The notes beneath the pieces were generated by a model. The model searched no databases. It was not told the DNA's origin and was given only the letters and a program-made list of their open reading frames with translations. Of a DNA stretch of 64,000 nucleotides, positions 17,074-25,316 are shown piece after piece. The translations under genes were made by a program, and so were the position numbers. The DNA is from Yinghuangia sp045039925 (GTDB lineage: Bacteria; Actinomycetota; Actinomycetes; Streptomycetales; Streptomycetaceae), in contig CP108400.1 in assembly GCA_045039925.1 (NCBI GenBank), positions 3,348,001 through 3,412,000 on the forward strand, given 5' to 3'. Every line of letters begins with the position of its first letter. The stretch's first letter is position 1.

Positions 17074-18390
17074 GTGGCTGTTTCCGCACCTCCGCAATCA
17101 GGCCGAAGGGCAGCGCCCGCACGGCGGTCCGCGCCGGTATCCGGCGGCAGGGGACCCACGCGGGGAACCGCGACCCCACATGTGCAAGCGCGCCCCGGAC
17201 GTATGGGCGCGGTCCTCGTGCAACAACTGGTCGCCGTCGAACTCGCGGTGCTGCTGGTCGCGTTGCCGCTCGCGACCAACAAGGGCCTGGTGATTCCGGG
17301 CGGCATCGCGGCGGCACTGCTCCTCGCCGGAGTCCTGCCGCGCTACCGCGGCCGCAGACTCGCCTTGTGGCCGGGCATCCTGCTCGGCTTCCGCAACCGC
17401 CGCGCGAAGCGGACGAACTCCCGCCCACCGCAAGGCGCGCAGCAGAACGGCACCGAGCCGGACCTGTCACCCGTGCACGAGTGCCTGCCGGACCTGGCGT
17501 TCACCTCGGCCACCGACCGCACGCGGCGTCCGGTCGGCATGGCGGGCGACGGGACGTTCCTGACCGCCGTGATGCTCGTCGAGGCCCCGGACGAGCCGCT
17601 GCGCCCCCGCCGCGCGCGGCACCCGCTGCCGCTGGCGGCCGTGGCCGAGGCGCTTCGCATCGACGATGTCGCGCTCGCGTCCGCGCAGATCGTGCAGCAC
17701 AGCCAGCCGGCGCCCGCCCCGCACCTGCCGCCGGAGGCGCTCGCGTCCCGTTCGTACGCCGAACTGCGCGACCGCGAGCACCTGGACGTGCCGGCGGTAC
17801 GCCAGACCTGGATCGCCCTGCGCCTCGTACCCGAGCAGTGTGCGACCGCCGTGGCCGCGCGCGGCGGCGGACGCGAGGGCGCCCAGCGCACCCTGCTGCG
17901 CTCGGTCAACAAGTTGAGCGCGACGCTCGGGCAGTCGGGTCTCGAATGCCGCATCCTCGACGAACAGGCCCTGGTACAAGCCATGTTCGCCGCCTGCGGG
18001 GCCAATCCCGCGGTCCGGCGCACCGGGCGCGGCGGGACGCGGACCACCGAGACGCGCCATGCATGGCGCTGCGACGACCGGTGGCACACGACGTACTGGA
18101 TCTCCCGGTGGCCGCGCCTGTCCCCCGGCAGTACGCCGGACCTCGTCGGCGCGCTCACCGGCACCCCCGGACTGGCCACGACCTTCTCCCTGACCGCCCA
18201 GCAGGGCGGCGGCGGTTCGGTGGGACTGACCGGCCATCTGCGCGTCACGGCCCGCTCCGCCGACGAACTGGGCCGTGCCTCGCAGCGCCTGGAGGCGCGC
18301 GCCCGCTCACTGCGCGTGGGTCTCGTCAGGCTCGACTGGGAGCAGCAGCCGGGCCTGGTCGCCACGCTTCCGCTGGGAGGACACCCGTGA
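17074..18390 (+). CDS. eccE: Type VII secretion protein EccE
   Basis: A 438-residue EccE-type peripheral ESX component. Two adjacent hydrophobic segments (VAVELAVLLVALPL and IAAALLLAGVLP, about residues 53-80) anchor the protein and a soluble domain follows, rich in Arg and Pro. The GTG chosen has GGGGG ten bases upstream; Met44 (17203) is a possible later start with no clear binding site. The stop overlaps the next gene by four bases (GTGA). EccE sequences diverge greatly, so the identification rests on architecture, the family-like core and location beside eccB. Confidence 0.8.
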   Translation: MAVSAPPQSGRRAAPARRSAPVSGGRGPTRGTATPHVQARPGRMGAVLVQQLVAVELAVLLVALPLATNKGLVIPGGIAAALLLAGVLPRYRGRRLALWPGILLGFRNRRAKRTNSRPPQGAQQNGTEPDLSPVHECLPDLAFTSATDRTRRPVGMAGDGTFLTAVMLVEAPDEPLRPRRARHPLPLAAVAEALRIDDVALASAQIVQHSQPAPAPHLPPEALASRSYAELRDREHLDVPAVRQTWIALRLVPEQCATAVAARGGGREGAQRTLLRSVNKLSATLGQSGLECRILDEQALVQAMFAACGANPAVRRTGRGGTRTTETRHAWRCDDRWHTTYWISRWPRLSPGSTPDLVGALTGTPGLATTFSLTAQQGGGGSVGLTGHLRVTARSADELGRASQRLEARARSLRVGLVRLDWEQQPGLVATLPLGGHP

Positions 18391-19085
18391 TCGGAGGACT
18401 GCGGGCAGCCGGACCCCGCCTGGAGCGCCACGCGCTGACGGTGGAGCAACTGGGTGCCCTCACGCTGCCGGTGAGCGACGACGGCATCGTGGTGGGCATC
18501 GACCAGGAGCGCACACCCGCTGTTCTCGGGCTGTTCCGCCCCGAACCATACGAAATCTCCTTTGTGGGCGGCGCGTACCTGATCCAGGTGATAGCCCTGC
18601 GCGCCGCCGCACTCGGCGCGCGCGTCGCCATCGAGTCCGGCCGCCCGCACCTGTGGTCGCCGATGGCACAGCAGGCCGGCGGCGGCCAGCAGTGCGTCAC
18701 CGTCCATCCGGTGGGCCGGCTCGGCCCGCAGGGGCCCTCGGCGTCGAGTCCTGTTCTCGTCGTACGCGACTGCGGCGCCCGTCCGCCGCGCAACCGCCTT
18801 GCGGCGACGCCGTGGCAGACCACGCTCACGCTGCTGCCCTTCCTCGACCCCCGTCTCGCGGGCCGCCTCGCCGACGCCGACCTGGTCGGCCTGCAACGGG
18901 TGTCCCCGGTCGAGGCCGACGCGGCCGCCCGCGTACTCCAGCTCTCCGAACCGGACGGTGCGGCCCTGCCGTCCCTAGCCGACGAGTTGACGCTGTGGTG
19001 CACCCGGCGCACCCGGCGGTACGTCCTGCTCACCCCGACCCAGGCCGAGGTCTCGTTCCTGGGCCCGCCCAGGCGCCTCGACTGA
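18387..19085 (+). CDS. Uncharacterised ESX-associated protein coupled to eccE
   Basis: A 232-residue protein I do not recognise by name. Its GTG start overlaps the eccE stop (GTGA) with GGGAGG just upstream, so translation is coupled and the product is probably needed in proportion to EccE. No signal peptide or clear membrane segment, apart from a mildly hydrophobic stretch SFVGGAYLIQVIALRAAAL (about residues 56-74). It contains basic and Pro-rich surface segments and ends SFLGPPRRLD. It may be a cytosolic partner of the secretion complex; this is inferred from position only. Confidence 0.75.
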   Translation: MIGGLRAAGPRLERHALTVEQLGALTLPVSDDGIVVGIDQERTPAVLGLFRPEPYEISFVGGAYLIQVIALRAAALGARVAIESGRPHLWSPMAQQAGGGQQCVTVHPVGRLGPQGPSASSPVLVVRDCGARPPRNRLAATPWQTTLTLLPFLDPRLAGRLADADLVGLQRVSPVEADAAARVLQLSEPDGAALPSLADELTLWCTRRTRRYVLLTPTQAEVSFLGPPRRLD

Positions 19086-19136
19086 GGGATCTCCCGCGCT
19101 CCGCGGCCGACCCGGGACGCCGCGCTCCGGGTTGAA

Positions 19137-19142
19137 TAGTCT
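19137..19142 (+). promoter_or_regulatory. Possible -10 element for the EspI-like gene
   Basis: TAGTCT lies in the 158-bp gap before the EspI-like gene and about 100 bases from its start, without a recognisable -35. A small inverted repeat (TCCCCG and CGGGGA) follows at about 19148-19170. The gene could also be read through from eccE. Confidence 0.25.
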
Positions 19143-19243
19143 GGGGCTCCCCGCGACCGAAAACGGGGACATGGCCCGGAACGTCGGAGGCGGGACCTCG
19201 GGGCACGACCCCGGCATCCTCCGGAGGATCGGAAGGACCAGCG

Positions 19244-22200
19244 GTGAGCAGCGAGCAGGACGGCACGCACGTCGAGACGCCGGCGGACGAGGAAGAGGAA
19301 TGGTCGGGGCCTGACTTCACCATGCCCTCGTGGTACGGGCAGTCCCCCGGGCGCGGTTCCGCCACAGGGATGCCCGCACCGAGCGGCGAGCCGTTGCAGG
19401 CACCGCCGCCGTACGTGAGCCCGGTCGCGCCCGACGAGGTGACGGAGCGCCAGGATTCGGCCACCGAGGGCCGCTTCGCGCACGACGCGTCCCCCGCGCC
19501 GCTCAGTTGGACCCCGCCGGAGGGCGCGTCTCCCGCGGGGGGAGCCGCACACGCCCCGGACCAAGGGCGCGCTGCGGAGCCGGGAAGCTCCTACGGGCAG
19601 CAGCCCCGGCCGGAACCCCGGCAGGCCGGGCAGCCCGAGCAGCCCGGACCGCACGCGCCCGCGGCGGGCGACTACGCGCCAGATCCCGCCCCTGGCGACT
19701 CCAGTCACCCCGGTGCCACCGATGACGCCGGCAACCTGGGCCCTACGCGCCTGCTTCCGCGCATAACGGACGACATGCCGCCTCCCCCCGGGTACCAGGG
19801 CGGACCGCTGCCGCCCGGGGTCCCGCCGCGCCCGACGACGCCGCCGAGCATTCCGCCGCAGCAGCCCGCGGTGCCTTCGTGGACGCCGCCGGGACAGGGC
19901 GGCGGGCAGGACCACTGGCAACACCATGGGTCGGCGCCTGCGCCCGCGCCCGCGCCGGACCCCGCTTACCAGCAGCCGCCGCAGGCCCCGCAGTACGAGT
20001 CGCCGTACGGCCGCCAGGACTGGCAGCAGCAAGCGCCGGGCGCGTACGCCCCGCAGCCGGCGCAGGAGGCCGCCGGGCAGCCGTACCCGTACGCGCAGCA
20101 GACGCAGTACGACCCGTACGGGACGCCGGCGACCGTGTACACCCCGCGCCCCGACCTGGCCGCGTTCCCGCCGCCGCAACCGCACGCCGCCGCGGCACCG
20201 CAGCCGCCGAACGACGTGCAGCCCCCTGCCGATTCGCCGTGGACCGACAACTGGACGGGCGACTCGGACGGACCGGCCGTCGCTCGCCAGGACGAATCGG
20301 AGGCACAGCCTTCGAGCGGTTCCGCGCCGGAGGCGCCCCCCGCCGACGAGGAGCCCGCCGCCCCGGCGCGAAGCGGCGGCGTGAGCCTGGACCGCAACGT
20401 CGCGCCCGAGGCGACGGATGTCGACCCGCGTGCGACGGTCGGGTCCGCGCCGGAGGACGCTCAGTCCGCCGAGAAATCGGATGCCGAGGCGGACACTTCG
20501 GAGGCTGCGGAAGCGGAAGCGGACAATCCGGGCGACGACGCACGCGACATCTTCGCTGCCGTCGCGGATCGGGACACCGACGCCGATTCCCCTGTCAACT
20601 TCGATCGCGATTCCGCGGTCGATGCCGAAGCCGATGCCGACGGCGATTCCGAGGCACAGGCGACGGCTGACGATTCCCCGGACGACGAGGCGGAGGCGTC
20701 CGCAGCGGCACACGACGTCGACACCGATGCTCCCGATGCCGAGGCCGAGGTCCGCGCGGAAGAGCCGCCGTCTGCCGACGCCGACAGTGCCGCGGAGCCC
20801 GCTTCTTCGCCTGGTTCATCGCCCGGATCGAGCCCCGGTGCGAGCCCTGGTGCGACGCCTTGGAGCCCGCCTGCGCCCGGCTCTGACCCCGGCAGCACAC
20901 CCGGGCACCAGGTGCCCGGACCGCAGTTCACGCCCGGCGCTCCCGGTCCTGACGGCGGGGTTCCCGGCGGCTACCCGCAGCAGTACGCGCAACCGGCCGC
21001 CGCGGCAGGGCAGTTCGCGCCGCAGCCGGGCCCGTACGTCCCACCGCAGGGCCACGGCGGCTCGGCACCGGGCGCTCCGCACTACGGACAGCCTCCCTAC
21101 CCCGCTCAGCCGACGCCGGGGCACGGCCCGCAGCCCGGCCCCTACGGCCCGCCTGCCCAGGCACCAGGCCCCGCACAGGGTCCGGCCCAAGGCCAGGCCC
21201 AGGCACCGGGTCCGGAAGGGTACGCCGCCGCGCAGGCTCCGGGGGCCACCCCGCCTGCCGGCTACGCGCAGCCGCCCGGGCAGCCAGGGCAGCCCCAGCA
21301 GCCCGCCTACCCGCAGAACCCCGGGCACCCGCAAGGCGCCTATCCCCAGAACGCGCCGTACCCGCAAGGCGTTCAGGGCGAGCCCCCGCGCGGACAGTCC
21401 GGGCCCGGCGGTGCGTGGCAGGCGCCCGGACCGGGCGCGCCCGGTGCTGCGCCGCCGCCCGGCGAGGGCTCGGGGCCCGGCGTGCCCCGGCAGGCGTACC
21501 CGACGCCGGAGGATGCCCCGCCGTACGGCCAGGCACCGCTCGCCCCGCCGCAGGGTGCCCCGCTGTTCCAGCAGCCCGGCCAGCCCGGTCAGCCCGGTCA
21601 GCCGGGTCAGCCGGGTCAGCCCACCGAGTCCGCTCAACAAGCCCAACAGGCCCCACAAGCCCAGCAGGCCCAATACCCCCAACCTGCCCCGCACGCCAAC
21701 CCCACCTGGGGCGCCGACACTGCCTCGGGCCCGCAGCGCACCGTCGGCGGCGCCCCGCTCGGCTACACCGCCGCCGTGGAGCTGAGTTCCGACCGCCTGC
21801 TCCGCCGCCAGCCGCAGGCGAAGCGCACCGGGTCGCGGTTCCGGATCGGCGGTCGAGCCGCCGAGGCGGCGCGGGCGGAACGGCTCGCGCGCATCCGTAC
21901 CCCCGTCCTGGACTGCTACCGCATCGCCGTCATCAGCCTCAAGGGCGGCGTCGGCAAGACCACGACCACCACGGCCCTCGGCGCGACCCTTGCCACCGAG
22001 CGCCAGGACCGCGTGATCGCCATCGACGCCAACCCGGACGCCGGCACACTCGGCCGCCGGGTGCGCCGCGAGACCGGCGCGACGATCCGCGACCTGGTGA
22101 CCGCGCTGCCGCGCCTGCACAGCTACATGGACATACGCCGTTTCACGTCGCAGGCGACCAGCGGCCTCGAAATCCTGGCCAACGACGTCGACCCGGCGGT

Positions 22201-22984
22201 CTCCACGACGTTCGACGACGCCGACTACCGCGCGGTGATCGACGTACTGGGCAAGCAGTACCCGATCATCCTGACCGACTCCGGGACCGGCCTGCTCTAC
22301 AGCGCGATGCGCGGAGTCCTCGACCTGGCCCACCAGTTGATCGTGATCAGCACCCCCAGCGTGGACGGCGCGACCAGCGCCAGCACCACCCTCGACTGGC
22401 TGGTGGCGCACGGCTACTCGGACCTTGTCGCGCGCAGCATCACCGTCATCTCCGGAGTGCGCGAGAGCGGCAGGGTGGTCAAGACCGAGGACATAGTCGC
22501 CCACTTCGAGACGCGCTGCCGTGCGGTCCTCGTCGTGCCCTTCGACGAACACCTCTCGGCGGGCGCGGAGTTGGACCTCGATCTGATGAGACCGAAGACG
22601 CGCGAGGCGTACTTCGAGCTCGCGGCCATTGTCGCCGAGGACTTCGGCCGCACCGCGCCGACCGACGAGCCGTGGCAGCAGAACGCCTGGGCGCCCGCGC
22701 AGCAGCAGTACGCCGCGCAGGGTCAGCCGTGGCCGCAACAGCCTTACCAGGCGGGCGACCAGCCGCCCGCACCGCAACAGCAGCAGCCGCAGTACCAGCA
22801 ACAGCCCCCGCAGCAGCCGCAGCCGGGGCAACACCCGGGGCAGCAGCAATACGGGCAGCCGTACCCGTCCCAGCAGCAGCCCTACGCGGGCCAGCCCTGG
22901 CCGCAGCAGCAGGACGGCCCGCCGCAGTACCAGCAACAACCGCAACAGCAGCAGCCGCCGCAACAGCCACCGCACCAAGGCTGA
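19244..22984 (+). CDS. EspI-like protein: very long disordered region with MinD/ParA-type ATPase domain
   Basis: A 1246-residue protein. Residues 1 to about 840 are low-complexity: Pro/Gln/Gly/Ala-rich with an acidic Asp/Glu block near 400-520 and GQP repeats near 777-791. A deviant-Walker ATPase of the MinD/ParA group follows (about 890-1145), with SLKGGVGKTTTT (Walker A near residue 900), AIDANPDAG and ILTDSGTGL. The last hundred residues are almost entirely Gln, Pro, Tyr and Gly. The layout matches mycobacterial EspI and the large ATPase of Streptomyces ESX loci. GTG start with GGAAGGA upstream. It is the last gene of the locus and is closed by a strong terminator. Function is likely regulatory or in complex positioning. 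Confidence 0.85.
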   Translation: MSSEQDGTHVETPADEEEEWSGPDFTMPSWYGQSPGRGSATGMPAPSGEPLQAPPPYVSPVAPDEVTERQDSATEGRFAHDASPAPLSWTPPEGASPAGGAAHAPDQGRAAEPGSSYGQQPRPEPRQAGQPEQPGPHAPAAGDYAPDPAPGDSSHPGATDDAGNLGPTRLLPRITDDMPPPPGYQGGPLPPGVPPRPTTPPSIPPQQPAVPSWTPPGQGGGQDHWQHHGSAPAPAPAPDPAYQQPPQAPQYESPYGRQDWQQQAPGAYAPQPAQEAAGQPYPYAQQTQYDPYGTPATVYTPRPDLAAFPPPQPHAAAAPQPPNDVQPPADSPWTDNWTGDSDGPAVARQDESEAQPSSGSAPEAPPADEEPAAPARSGGVSLDRNVAPEATDVDPRATVGSAPEDAQSAEKSDAEADTSEAAEAEADNPGDDARDIFAAVADRDTDADSPVNFDRDSAVDAEADADGDSEAQATADDSPDDEAEASAAAHDVDTDAPDAEAEVRAEEPPSADADSAAEPASSPGSSPGSSPGASPGATPWSPPAPGSDPGSTPGHQVPGPQFTPGAPGPDGGVPGGYPQQYAQPAAAAGQFAPQPGPYVPPQGHGGSAPGAPHYGQPPYPAQPTPGHGPQPGPYGPPAQAPGPAQGPAQGQAQAPGPEGYAAAQAPGATPPAGYAQPPGQPGQPQQPAYPQNPGHPQGAYPQNAPYPQGVQGEPPRGQSGPGGAWQAPGPGAPGAAPPPGEGSGPGVPRQAYPTPEDAPPYGQAPLAPPQGAPLFQQPGQPGQPGQPGQPGQPTESAQQAQQAPQAQQAQYPQPAPHANPTWGADTASGPQRTVGGAPLGYTAAVELSSDRLLRRQPQAKRTGSRFRIGGRAAEAARAERLARIRTPVLDCYRIAVISLKGGVGKTTTTTALGATLATERQDRVIAIDANPDAGTLGRRVRRETGATIRDLVTALPRLHSYMDIRRFTSQATSGLEILANDVDPAVSTTFDDADYRAVIDVLGKQYPIILTDSGTGLLYSAMRGVLDLAHQLIVISTPSVDGATSASTTLDWLVAHGYSDLVARSITVISGVRESGRVVKTEDIVAHFETRCRAVLVVPFDEHLSAGAELDLDLMRPKTREAYFELAAIVAEDFGRTAPTDEPWQQNAWAPAQQQYAAQGQPWPQQPYQAGDQPPAPQQQQPQYQQQPPQQPQPGQHPGQQQYGQPYPSQQQPYAGQPWPQQQDGPPQYQQQPQQQQPPQQPPHQG
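21572..21616 (+). repeat. Five 9-bp coding repeats (Gln-Pro-Gly)
   Basis: Five consecutive 9-bp units of the type CAGCCCGGT encode Gln-Pro-Gly in the disordered part of the EspI-like protein. The unit sequence varies at the third codon positions, so this is an old or selected protein repeat, not a fresh expansion. Confidence 0.85.
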
Positions 22985-22997
22985 GCAGGCGAACGTA

Positions 22998-23033
22998 CGA
23001 AGGGCTCCCACCAAAACCGGTGGGAGCCCTTCG
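22998..23033. terminator. Bidirectional terminator between EspI-like gene and ribF
   Basis: Perfect 15-bp stem (CGAAGGGCTCCCACC and complement) with a 6-base loop, between the stops of two convergent genes and 13 bases after the EspI-like stop codon. No U-tract, as is common in streptomycetes. Confidence 0.85.
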
Positions 23034-23108
23034 TCGTCATCCGTGCAAGCGTGCGTCCGTGCGTGCGGCAACACCCGCGGATCCGCGGACCGGGTGTCCG
23101 GTGCCGCC

Positions 23109-24059
23109 TCAGGCGGCCGCGGCGGCGTCGTAGGCGTCCACGAGGTCGCGGGCCCGCTTCACGTCGTGGGCCATGCGCTCGAGCAGCGCCTCGATCGAGT
23201 CGAACTTCTCCATGCCGCGCAGCCAGGCCAGGAACTCGACGCTGACGTGCACGCCGTACAGGTCGAGGTCGGTGCGGTCGAGCGCGTACGCCTCGACGCG
23301 GCGCTCGGTCCCGTCGAACGTCGGGTTGCTGCCGACCGAGATCGCCGCGGGCAGCCGCTCGTCGTCGACCACGAGCCACCCCGCGTACACCCCGTCGCCG
23401 GGGATCGCGGTGTAGGGCAGGGTCTCCAGATTGGCGGTGGGATAGCCGAGTTCGCGTCCTCGCTGGTCGCCGCGGACCACGACACCCTCGACGCGGTGCG
23501 GGCGGCCGAGGACCACCCGGGCTCCGTCCACGTCGCCGTCGGCGACGAGGCCGCGCACGACGGTCGAGGAGAACACCGTGTCGCCGTCGGTGAAGAGTTC
23601 GGGCTCGACGACGGTGAAGTCGTGCTGCTCCCCCAGCCGTTCGAGCAGCTGGACGTTTCCGGTGGCCTTGTGGCCGAAGCGGAAGTTGGCGCCCTCGACG
23701 ACGACCTGGGCGTGCAGCGCGTCGACGAGCACCTGGCGCACGAAGTCGGCCGCGTCCAGGCGCGAGAACTCCAGCGTGAAGGGCAGGATCAGCACCGCGT
23801 CGACGCCGAGGTCCGCCATCAGCCGGGCACGCCGGTGGTGCGGCGTGAGCAGCGGCGGGTGGCTGCCGGGGCGGACCACCTCGCTCGGGTGCGGGTCGAA
23901 GGTGACGACGACCGAGGGGATTCCGCGCTCGCGGGCGATCTCCACGGCCTGGCCGATCACGCGCTGGTGCCCTCGGTGCACACCGTCGTAGGACCCGATG
24001 GTGACAACGGAACGCCCCCAATCGGATGGGACGTCCTCCAAGCCACGCCAGCGTTGCAC
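23109..24059 (-). CDS. ribF: Bifunctional riboflavin kinase / FAD synthetase
   Basis: A 316-residue RibF that makes FMN and then FAD from riboflavin. The N-terminal adenylyltransferase domain has the nucleotide-binding GSYDGVHRGHQ (HxGH variant) and the conserved FDPHPSEV; the C-terminal kinase domain has GYPTANL (PTAN motif) and DLYG. I chose GTG at 24059 (QRWRGLEDVP), which has GAGGAG seven bases upstream and the standard N-terminus; the open frame extends upstream only because the leader is built of 12-bp repeats. It lies downstream of truB. Confidence 0.95.
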   Translation of the reverse strand: MQRWRGLEDVPSDWGRSVVTIGSYDGVHRGHQRVIGQAVEIARERGIPSVVVTFDPHPSEVVRPGSHPPLLTPHHRRARLMADLGVDAVLILPFTLEFSRLDAADFVRQVLVDALHAQVVVEGANFRFGHKATGNVQLLERLGEQHDFTVVEPELFTDGDTVFSSTVVRGLVADGDVDGARVVLGRPHRVEGVVVRGDQRGRELGYPTANLETLPYTAIPGDGVYAGWLVVDDERLPAAISVGSNPTFDGTERRVEAYALDRTDLDLYGVHVSVEFLAWLRGMEKFDSIEALLERMAHDVKRARDLVDAYDAAAAA

Positions 24060-24072
24060 CTGACCGCTCCTC

Positions 24073-24156
24073 GTTCCTGTGCCGGTTCCTGCGACCGTAC
24101 CTGTGGCGGTTGCCCCGAGGTTGCGCCCGAGGATTCCGGTGAGGATTCCCGCGACA
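24073..24156. repeat. Degenerate 12-bp tandem repeats in the ribF leader
   Basis: Seven consecutive 12-bp units from 24073, for example GTTCCTGTGCCG, GTTCCTGCGACC, GTACCTGTGGCG and later ATTCCGGTGAGG. GAGGATTCC recurs at 24129 and 24141, exactly 12 bp apart. They lie in the 188-bp gap between truB and ribF, immediately upstream of the ribF ribosome binding site. Confidence 0.6.
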
Positions 24157-24247
24157 CCGGGTACCGCCACAGGCCAAGCCTGCCATGCGCCGACCGCCGC
24201 GCTCGATCGGGCCCGGCCTCCCGCGGGTCGCCGGGCCCGGGCCCGGT

Positions 24248-25150
24248 TCAGCCGACGAACACCGCGATGGGCTTGGCCTGCCCCTGCGTCTCCTCCACGA
24301 GGGCCAGGAAGGCGCCGTCGGGGGCGAAGACGGCGATGGGTCCGCCGGCGGCTCCCTCGGCCTTCAGACGGCCGCCGTGGGCCACCAGGCGGGCTTCGTC
24401 GGCGGTCACGTCGCGGCGCGGGAAGGCCGCGGCCGCGGCGTCGGCGATGGGCAGCACGGAGAAGGACTCCTCCAACTGCTCCAGCGTGCGCGCGCCGTCG
24501 ATCGTGTACGGGCCGACAGCGGTGCGCCGCAGCATCGTGAGGTGGCCGCCCACGCCCAGGTGCGTGCCGAGGTCGCGGGCCAGCGCGCGGATGTACGTGC
24601 CGGACGAGCACGTGACGGTGACGTCGAGGTCGACGACGTCCGCGCCGTGGCGTACGTCGTGCACGTCGAACCGGGACACGGTCACCGGCCGGGCGGCGAG
24701 CTCGACCTCCTCGCCCTCGCGGACGCGCGCGTACGACCGCTTGCCGTCCACCTTGATCGCCGAGACCTTCGACGGAACCTGCATGATGGCGCCGGTCAGC
24801 CCGGCGACGCCCGCGTCGACGGCCTCGCGGGTCACGTCGCCCGCGGGCGTGGTCTCGGTCACCTCGCCCTCGGCGTCGTCGGTGACGGTGGCCTGGCCGA
24901 GGCGGATCGTCGCCTCGTACGTCTTCTCGGTCAGCGCGAGGTGGCCGAGCAGGCGGGTGGCCTTCTCGATGCCGATGACCAGGACTCCGGTGGCCATCGG
25001 GTCGAGGGTGCCGGCGTGGCCGACCCGTCGCGTGCCGGCGATGCGGCGCATGCGGCCGACGACGTCGTGCGAGGTGAGCCCCGCGGGCTTGTCGACGACG
25101 ACGAGGCCGTCGGGCGGCGGGGGTCCGGCGTTGCGGCGTGGCTTGCTCAT
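24248..25150 (-). CDS. truB: tRNA pseudouridine(55) synthase
   Basis: A 300-residue TruB that forms pseudouridine 55 in the T-loop of tRNAs. The N-terminal DGLVVVDKPAGLTSH, the catalytic Asp in RVGHAGTLDPMATG and the CSSGTYIRALARDLG motif are all seen; the C-terminal actinobacterial extension ends IAVFVG. I chose ATG at 25150 (MSKPRRN); its binding site is weak, but the longer ORF start adds only a basic low-complexity stretch. It lies between the DHH phosphoesterase gene and ribF, as in other streptomycetes. Confidence 0.95.
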   Translation of the reverse strand: MSKPRRNAGPPPPDGLVVVDKPAGLTSHDVVGRMRRIAGTRRVGHAGTLDPMATGVLVIGIEKATRLLGHLALTEKTYEATIRLGQATVTDDAEGEVTETTPAGDVTREAVDAGVAGLTGAIMQVPSKVSAIKVDGKRSYARVREGEEVELAARPVTVSRFDVHDVRHGADVVDLDVTVTCSSGTYIRALARDLGTHLGVGGHLTMLRRTAVGPYTIDGARTLEQLEESFSVLPIADAAAAAFPRRDVTADEARLVAHGGRLKAEGAAGGPIAVFAPDGAFLALVEETQGQAKPIAVFVG

Positions 25151-25316
25151 GGTGGGTTTCCGGGCCGGCTTTCTGCGGGGCGTTCGGTCGGGCATTCGCG
25201 GCTCGGGAGGCCGCCGTTCGGGCGTTCGAAGGGCAAAGCTCGAAGGTCAGGGCTCGAAGGTCAAAGCGTGAAGGGCTGACGAGTCGAAAGCCGGGGTCGG
25301 GGCCGGGCGGATCCGG

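Noticed and set aside
21572..21616. Possible CRISPR-like repeat
   Set aside because: Nine-base in-frame Gln-Pro-Gly codon repeats with no spacers and no cas genes in the window.
23039..23108. Small gene in the ribF downstream gap
   Set aside because: Only about 70 bases remain past the terminator and no start with a binding site was found.
24060..24611. Longer RibF start
   Set aside because: Open frame only because of 12-bp repeats; the GTG at 24059 has GAGGAG and the standard N-terminus.
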